Source: Planctomycetota bacterium (GTDB lineage: Bacteria > Planctomycetota > Phycisphaerae > UBA1845 > UTPLA1). Taken from it: a DNA stretch of 5,061 nt. Both the position numbers and the translations under genes were made by a program. Shown in pieces: positions 1 through 5,061 of this stretch (positions within the stretch are counted from its first letter, which is position 1; the number at the start of each line of letters is the position of its first letter). The stretch lies in the NCBI GenBank assembly GCA_016712275.1, contig JADJRI010000083.1, forward strand, positions 1-5,061. The letters are read 5' to 3'. Below the pieces are notes generated by a model that was not told the DNA's origin, made no database searches, and saw only the letters and a program-made list of their open reading frames with translations.

Positions 1-690
1 TTCGAGCGCGCCGTCTTTTTCGCCCGCCAATCGCAAAATCATCGACATGAAATGCAAATGAATCCTTCACCACGTCGATTGCCTTGCTGGACCACCAACC
101 CGAGCGCCGCGTTTTCGACATTGTGCCTCTTCAATACTCCCCAAGATGCGCCAACGCGCCCCAAATTGGCTAAAATCGAACATACGTAATCGAGCTGCAT
201 GGGTTCGGCGATCGCCAGCTTCGCGAAATGCCGTCACGGCCAATCCATACGCACCAAATGCACATACGCATTGCCAATGTTCACGCGCTGCAAACACGTA
301 TTGCGCATATCACCAGCCGACGTGAAGTTCTCACCGCCCGCTCGACTCGCCGCACATACGACGTGAGATCCGCTTCGTGCAGCCATTCGGCGCGCCCGAC
401 ATCGAGCCACGCCAAAACGAACGGCCTGCTATGCCATACCGGTGAACCATTTTTGCGCCGTATTCAACGCTTGCGCTCGGTCCAACAATCCACTTCGCAA
501 CAAAGCTACCGCAAGTCGACAATTGAAATGATGTGCCCTTCGCTCGAAACGCCTTCACCCTCGAGCACTCCAAGCTCCCCATCGATGGCTCGAATTCGGT
601 CCACTTCGCCAAGATTGCCAGTCGCAATGATGAGGTGTCCGAGCGCCGCGTGAAATGCCGTGCTCGTGGAAGGAGACGTAATGCTTCTGC
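1..690 (-). repeat. TPR-like helical repeat region of the kinase
   Basis: Helix-pair repeats typical of tetratricopeptide proteins, likely a protein-binding module that recruits partners to the kinase. Best-preserved pieces: AALGHLIIATGNLGEVDRI (near 650-595), CRLAVALLRSGLLDRAQAL (near 515-460), VNIGNAYVHL (284-255) joined to GAYGLAVTAFREA (255-217), LAIAEPMQLDYV (about 215-180), SILANLGRALAHLG with SIEEAQ (about 180-125), and MILRLAGEKDGALE at the window edge (about 45-1). The spacing and the small/hydrophobic pattern (L-G-x-Y-x-A-AF-EAL) fit TPR. Exact repeat borders cannot be fixed because the frame changes every 50-100 bases. Confidence 0.65.
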
Positions 691-2068
691 GCGGCATCTT
701 TGTTCGACGAGATTACCGAGCCATCGATAGGCAAGGGTGTACGAGGCGCATCCGGGCCTGAACGGCCGGGATCCTCGCTCGCTGTTTCGAGCGCCCGATC
801 CGCATATTTCGTGGCGTCTCGCAATGATTTACCGAAACGCGTCAATCGCCTTGGCCTCATCCCGCAAAATGGGAGAATCTTGCAATGCATCCACGGCTTC
901 TCGCCATTCGTATTCCGCACGAGGAACGGCGACAATCCTGCCCCGACGAGCGCTACGTCCGTGCCATCGACATGCGTATCTTCGTCGACGACGAGGTCCG
1001 CTGATCCAGCTCGAGAACATCGGCGCCTCCAACGTCTTTCGCTTGGTGGACCGGCAAACATCGGCGACTTCTTCGACATCGTCGTCAACCGAAAGCGGAG
1101 GCGCCGCAGACGGCGGCATGTTGCGCCATCCGCTCGAATGCCAAAAACAAGCTTGTCCCGGAAAAACCTGCATCGTTTGGAGCCGAGCCTCTTTGTCCGG
1201 AATCAAAGATTGCTGGATGACCTCCAAAAATGGAGTCGGGATGTCGTCCACCAGCATCGATAGAATCGGCGGCGGTTATGATGATCTTGGATGAGCACCG
1301 CTTGTTGCGTCGGCCCGTCATAAGGGGCGTTTGCCCGAGAGCAACTCGAATAAAACAGCGCCGACAGACCACGTCTGCGCGCGCATCGACGTTGGACAAA
1401 CCCCTGCGCTTGTTCGGGCGACATGTACTCGGGTGTGCCCATCACGACGCCATGGAGCGTGAGTTTGTTCCGCCAGGATCCGGTGAATGAACGCGGGCGA
1501 GACCGAATCGACGAGCTTTTGGAACGATTTCACTCGACGTACTCGTCAAGATGATGTTCTCGGGTTTGATGTCGCGATGCACGATCCCGCGGTGCGCGAC
1601 CACGAGCGCCCCCATGATCGGGACCATGATCGTCATCGCCTCATGTTCGGAAAGTCGTCCGCGAGCGCCCAAATAGTCGCGTAGAGTTTCTCGGACAACC
1701 TTGCACCATGTAAAAAGAAGTGCCGTCGCGGCGTTGTCCGACTTCATGAATCGTCACGACGTTCGGATGTCGAATCGCCGCGGTCGTTTGCGCTTCACGC
1801 CGAAAACGCGCGATCATCGCCGGGTCCCGATCGTATCCCCGGATGCATCAGTTTCCGATCGCGACACGCCGCTCGACGAACATATCCCACGCCTCCAACA
1901 CGCTGCCCGCTGGATCTCGAAACCACTGAGCCTTTGCAGCGTGAACTTCCAGCGATCTGCATCCCCGGTTGAAACGGGGTTTGTCCTCCAGCGCCCAGAT
2001 TCCGACCCCGAAGAAGGGGACGAACCCGTGCGATCCTCATCTTCACGGCGCTGCCAAAAGCGAAGCAT
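1..2068 (-). CDS. Hanks-type Ser/Thr protein kinase with C-terminal TPR repeats, 3'-truncated
   Basis: A PknB/Pkn-like kinase that phosphorylates Ser/Thr of target proteins; at least 690 residues, running off the left edge. The catalytic domain spans about 1935-1175. Visible parts: KFTLQRL; a glycine-loop remnant GSVLEAWD (near 1907-1884); RRVAI with the ATP-binding lysine at 1854-1852; MIARFRREAQTTAAIRHPNV with the helix-C glutamate at 1796-1794; ETLRDYLGARGRLSEHEAM; HRDIKPEN (1579-1556, an RD kinase); KLVDFGLA after repair near 1522-1500; GTPEYMSPEQ (1439-1410); NVDARADVWSVGAVLFELLS (ending near 1335); IPTPFLEVIQQSL; and DKEAR with the conserved arginine at 1185-1183. After a linker of about 150 residues come TPR-like helices. 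All catalytic residues are recoverable, so I regard it as an active kinase disrupted by sequencing errors. No convincing membrane segment is seen in the linker, though frames there are uncertain. The start is 2068 or 1962. Confidence 0.88.
700..1170 (-). other. Linker between kinase domain and TPR region
   Basis: About 155 residues within the kinase gene that I cannot assign to a family. Frames give an acidic stretch VDDDVEEVADVC (near 1110), an arginine-rich piece, then helical-looking EYEWREAVDALQDSPILRDE (near 930-870) and SLRDATKYADRALETASEDP (near 830-770), the latter possibly the first TPR helices. It is too short for the AAA/NACHT-type ATPase that some kinase-TPR proteins carry here. 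Confidence 0.4.
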
Positions 2069-2287
2069 CGGACCTGCCGCTCCTCCATAGAGCGGACGTG
2101 GGGACACGCGAGCGACCTGCAATGTCAAGCAAGTCGTGCGTCGTGCGAACGATCCGGCAAACCCCCACACGAACCTTCGACTTTCGCAATCCGATCCGCT
2201 CGGATGAATTCGTTTGTACTCAAACAAAAAGGTGTCCGGCCCAAAATCGTACGGTTTCGACATCTCACGAAGCTCGAATCGTCACGC
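2069..2287. other. Spacer between the SDR and kinase genes
   Basis: About 220 bases with no recognisable protein family in any frame. It probably holds the kinase promoter and leader. On the minus strand there is a perfect TTGACA at 2128-2123, but no convincing -10 hexamer 16-18 bases further on. If the kinase starts at the later ATG (1962), the leader extends to about 325 bases. I see no strong terminator hairpin after the SDR stop. Confidence 0.5.
2080..2086 (-). promoter_or_regulatory. Possible ribosome binding site for the kinase
   Basis: GGAGGAG on the minus strand lies 11 bases before ATG 2068-2066. That frame runs through a serine-rich stretch into KFTLQRL, which is the start of the kinase N-lobe. 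The competing ATG at 1962-1960 (PGMQIAG, which looks like the usual kinase opening) has only a GGAGG at about 20 bases, too far away. Confidence 0.4.
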
Positions 2288-3172
2288 TCAGTATCGTCCC
2301 ACAGCAGCCAGCTTCGTACTCAAATCCAAAGCCGCCTGCCAAACCTTCGTCATCACCATGGGCGTGTACACGGGCGAGCTTGCCGAAAAAGTATTGGCCG
2401 CTGTATTGAGCTGCGTCGGGTGCGTTACCAGCCAAACGAGCGTTTCGGCGCCCTTTTTCGGTCGTTCGCGCAACAAGCGCCTGACCCAGCGCAAACTCCA
2501 TTTGATCGGCCAAAAGTTGTTCTTGCCAAACTCTCGCTCCGCGTAAAACCTGATGAAAACAATTGGCGATGGCGGATGTTCCCGACAAACGCTTGGCCAA
2601 TTCGAGCGTAAACAGGACGTTCGCCAGTTCTGAATCCGCATAAGCAGGAAACCCCGCCCAACCATTACGCTTGACGACATGTGACAAATCAAAACGACTC
2701 ATCATACGCGCGCTCCGCTCGAAGTACCACGACGCGGGCATTGGGTTTTCTCTGAATCAGATCGAGCAATTCGGCGGTGACGACGAAATAATTTCGCGTG
2801 ATTCAAAGCGAATGTTTGCTCGATGCCGTCGTCCAGGAGTTGATGCTTTCCGAACCAGGCGCCGGCATTGTTGACGAGGATATCCAGACGGTCGTTTTAA
2901 CGAGGAAAAGACTGAGCCACAGCCTTCATGTCGCTGAGTTTGCTCAAATCCCGAGGATCACGTGCACGCGATCGTGATTGCCCGCAGTTTCAATTCTTCG
3001 GCGACTCCGTTCCGTTTTCGCCTGGTTTCTCCCGACAATCGTCAGAGTCGCCTCTGCGCCGAGCCAATTCCAGGGCGCATTTACCAATCCCGTCCGTTGG
3101 CCCCCGTGACGAGAACGACTTTACCTTCGAGGTCTTTTTTCGCGATGTTTTACCAAGGAACCGGGCAATCAT
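2288..3172 (-). CDS. Short-chain dehydrogenase/reductase (SDR), retinol-dehydrogenase-like
   Basis: An NAD(P)-dependent oxidoreductase of about 294 residues, the usual SDR size, probably cytoplasmic. Reconstructed across frames it begins MIARFLGKNIAKKDLEGKVV, then a Rossmann motif TGANDGIG (about 3107-3083, one extra G present). It continues with ATLTIVGRN, DILVNNAGAWFGKHQLLDDG (NNAG at 2872-2861), IEQTFALNHA, TAELLDLIQRKPNARVVV, the catalytic serine in TSSGA (2725-2711), then PAYADSELANVLFTLELAKR. The catalytic tyrosine is at 2642-2640. A HPGFTRSE stretch follows near 2555 (one C missing), then EKGAETLVWL, AAQYSGQYFFGK, and a C-terminal DLSTKLAAVGRY with its stop at 2288. The YADSELAN and NALF-type spacing resembles the RDH11-14/WW-oxidoreductase-like branch; the substrate cannot be read from sequence. 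The YxxxK lysine is a glutamate codon here (2630-2628), which would disable catalysis if real. ATG 3172-3170 overlaps the TGA of the upstream gene. Confidence 0.85.
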
Positions 3173-4026
3173 TCAACGCCGGATGAAGGCGGGCGTTCCT
3201 GCAATGCAAGCGCTCCAGAGAGCCGCCCACATTTACCCGTTTCGTGTCGTCATACGCCATGTCGGTATTCGCCTCCATGGCCAATTTGATGGCGGGAAGA
3301 TATTGCGCGACGCCTGCGCCTTCGGCGACTCCATCGAGGATTTTCTCGGGGCAAAATACCCCGCCCAGATATCCTTGGGTTTTACCTTCTTCATCGATCG
3401 AGAATTTGAGCCGCGCTTGATCCATGTGAATGGTGAACGCGACATCGAAAATCGCAATGGGCACGCTCGAGATCGAATGCCCCCGTCGACAATACGCCAT
3501 TTTTGATGGTCGCTTTGGTGACGTAACTGCGCTCGAACATCGGATCCGGATCAAAGGTTTGATACGCCTGACCACGCCATCCGTGCCTAAACTGGGACGT
3601 TTCTTTGCTCCAATGTGAACCGCCACGTTGACGCATGAATCATTGACCAAATCATCGACGTGCTCCCATTTCGGTCAAAATGACGAGCTCGCCGTCGTTG
3701 ATGGCCCCTTGCACCAATCCGTCGACAGCATCGCCAAATTGAGCGCGCACGACGGGAATCAGCGCCGCAAGGCGATTGTCGATCCCCGTATTGCCTTCGG
3801 AATCCACGAAATCAGCTTTGCCACACGAAAGATAATCTTTCCCCGTGCTGACTCGATTGTCGAGGTTGAACCCTGGAGCGAGGTCATTTTCAGCGCTGGT
3901 AAATGCGAGCGACGTCAACACTGCGGAATAGGATTCCCGGTCGTGCACGAGATTTCCTCGGCGACAAACCTTCCGAACCACACCCACGAGGAAACTCGAG
4001 GTCGCGACGAGGCCATTCCTGCCCAA
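3169..4026 (-). CDS. Predicted lipoprotein of unknown function with a GIDN motif
   Basis: The start is a short signal peptide (MGRNGLVATSSFLVG). Restoring one G in the GGG run at 3983-3985 gives a lipobox LVG-C followed by GSEG, so the product is probably a lipid-anchored envelope protein of about 285 residues. The mature part contains PGFNLDNRVS, a CGKADFVDSEGNTGIDN block (GIDN at 3786-3775), DGLVQGAINDGELVILTE, CVNVAVHIGA (near 3630), GTDG, QTFDPDPMFERSYVTKATIK (3561 downward), AIFDVAFTIHMDQARLKFSI, GKTQGYLGG (near 3380-3357), and a C-terminal CGRLSGALALQERPP. Aspartate/glycine-rich stretches before and around GIDN could bind metal, but that is inference. I recall similar DF-x-(S/D)-DG-x-GIDN proteins as hypothetical lipoproteins of myxobacteria; no function is known to me. 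At least four frame slips cross the gene. It sits between DUF1552 and the SDR in a tight series. The end is taken as the TGA 3171-3169; an alternative frame stops at 3233. Confidence 0.65.
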
Positions 4027-4037
4027 GATGTCCAGTT

Positions 4038-4042
4038 TCTCC
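4038..4042 (-). promoter_or_regulatory. Ribosome binding site of the lipoprotein gene
   Basis: GGAGA on the minus strand lies 11 bases before a TTG codon at 4026-4024. That TTG opens the frame leading into the hydrophobic signal peptide. No in-frame ATG is better placed. An out-of-frame ATG at 4016-4014 would be a rival if a base is missing here. Confidence 0.45.
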
Positions 4043-4047
4043 AGACT

Positions 4048-5061
4048 TCAATTGCCGACAAACTCGAAGTCACGAGTCCGCCGCCTTTCCCGTACGAATC
4101 GAGGTCAATCCCATGGCGCGGGCCAGCGTGAGCAATACTTTGCTCGTGTTTTCGCTGGCGGTCGAACGATAACGAACCCCCGTTTGCAGCGCTTTCCGTT
4201 GCAACTCCCGCAAATCAGAATCGGGTATTCTTCGACGGAATGCGACTTTCCCCAAAGAACAACCGCTCGTCGCCAAATTGCGCAATGGTCGAGCAGCGTC
4301 GAATCACCTTCGGGAACAGCTTGTAACGCTTTGACGAGGTACCGGAATTCCTCCATGACGTAGAGCACAATGCTCGCGACTTTGGGTTGATGTCAGGTTC
4401 GTCGCGAGCTGATGATGGCCCGCGTCGATATTGGCAGCGGAAACAACACATTGCTCACCGAGATCGAATGCGAAAACCAATGGCTGAATACACGCGTTTG
4501 ATCACATGCGAGCGCCATGACGAGCGTATCCACGAGAACGCGAGACACCGCTGATAACTGCGGGCTGACCGTCGATATCGGGATATTCGTCCATCGGTTT
4601 TCCGGCACGGCACACGACAACAGCGCTGGGGATTGGTGGCACTCTAATTTTGTTTTTCGGAGCGTACGAATGCCGTCGAGGTGTTGTTCGAGGGGAGCTT
4701 TGTCGGTGCTTCCAAGCACGCCTGTAATGCCATCGCTTCGTCTATGACCCCATCGAGAATGCTCTTCCGTAATGGCAAACGCGGATCTGGAGGCGCCATG
4801 GAACCGGGCATGACGAATCCGTCGACGAAAACGCGATTAAAAAACGCCGTTGGCGACCATTCCGGGCGTATTGCGACTATTGAGCCCATTAAAGGACCAA
4901 CCTTTGCGCGCTTCCACTTGCACCGCCGTTTCGAGCGATCGAAAACGCGTATCTTGCCCAATGGCCGCCGCAATCACTTGATTGATGCTGGTTCGGCGAA
5001 TGTCGATTCGTCCTTGTTGTCATTCGAAAAAGGCGAACCCGGAAAGAATACCCACAGCTCC
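4048..5061 (-). CDS. DUF1552 domain protein, 5'-truncated by the window edge
   Basis: About 335 C-terminal residues of a DUF1552 (HXXSHH family) protein; members are usually near 430 residues, often with an export signal that would lie outside the window. The function is unknown. In order I see SINQVIAAAIG and TRFRSLETAV (near 4970-4910), SPTAFFNRVFVDGF (near 4850), RKSILDGVIDEAM, STDKAPLEQHLDGIRTL (near 4710-4660), VMALACDQTRVFSHW (near 4510), GHHQL (His pair at 4417-4412), DEPDINPK, VMEEFRYLVKALQAVPEGD (4356-4303), TLLDH, HSVEEYPIL and a C-terminal SYGKGGGLVTSSLSAI. This matches the family order. Frame slips occur at many points. Two can be repaired by one base: GGG at 4864-4866 should be GGGG, and one G is missing at CLGS near 4712. 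Translation probably stops at the TGA 4050-4048. In related genomes DUF1552 genes often neighbour DUF1592-type cytochrome-like genes; such a partner would be to the right, outside this window. Confidence 0.85.

Noticed and set aside
700..1294. Long overlapping plus-strand open frames (up to 187 codons) at 700-1263 and 737-1294
   Set aside because: They are antisense to the kinase linker, are arginine/serine-rich as expected of shadows of GC-rich coding DNA, and show no family motif.
1963..1979. Small hairpin (CCCCG / CGGGG, 7-base loop) next to the ATG at 1962
   Set aside because: The stem is only 5 base pairs, with no U-tract, and it may lie inside the coding region if the kinase starts at 2068; chance is sufficient.
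2123..2128. Perfect TTGACA (-35-like) on the minus strand ahead of the kinase
   Set aside because: The hexamer at normal spacing is GTCCCC, not TATAAT-like, so a promoter cannot be supported.
3628..4131. Plus-strand open frame of 167 codons
   Set aside because: It is antisense to the lipoprotein and the DUF1552 3' end, whose minus-strand readings carry clear motifs.
1..5061. Programmed frameshifting or a degraded gene cluster as the explanation for the frame changes
   Set aside because: There are too many slips, in all genes, without slippery-site plus structure signals, and with motifs preserved; sequencing error is simpler.
1..5061. CRISPR arrays, tRNA or rRNA genes, insertion sequences, attachment sites
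   Set aside because: I saw no direct repeats with regular spacing, no tRNA-like cloverleaf, no terminal inverted repeats and no transposase motifs.

Overview
The window looks like a piece of a Myxococcota (myxobacterial, Polyangia-like) genome. It combines a Hanks-type Ser/Thr kinase fused to TPR repeats, a DUF1552 protein and a lipoprotein of a deltaproteobacterial-looking family. Base composition by eye is only moderately GC-rich (not counted), lower than classic Myxococcus or Sorangium. All recognisable genes lie on the minus strand, so they read from right to left. No plus-strand gene, RNA gene, mobile element or CRISPR array was found.

The dominant feature is that no gene is intact in one frame. 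Every gene hops between the three minus-strand frames at short intervals, yet conserved motifs continue in the right order and spacing across each hop. In many places adding or removing one base in a short homopolymer restores the family motif (kinase DFG, lipoprotein lipobox, SDR TGxxxGIG). This fits an unpolished long-read assembly far better than four adjacent pseudogenes, so I annotate the genes as CDS. Boundaries are the outer limits of the reconstructed gene, not a clean ORF.

Layout in direction of transcription. (1) About 5061-4048: C-terminal three quarters of a DUF1552 protein, with its start outside the window. (2) About 4026-3169: a predicted lipoprotein of unrecognised function. 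(3) 3172-2288: a short-chain dehydrogenase/reductase of the retinol-dehydrogenase-like type. (4) 2287-2069: a spacer without a gene. (5) About 2068-1: a Ser/Thr protein kinase with its catalytic domain at about 1935-1175, a linker, and TPR-like helical repeats running off the left edge.

Genes 1 to 3 are packed tightly: about 20 bases between 1 and 2, and an apparent ATGA stop/start overlap between 2 and 3. They probably form one transcript. The kinase follows after a gap of about 220-325 bases and may have its own promoter. An export-related DUF1552 protein next to a lipoprotein suggests a cell-envelope role for the first two. The SDR and kinase are probably cytoplasmic, and nothing in the sequence shows that they act in the same pathway.
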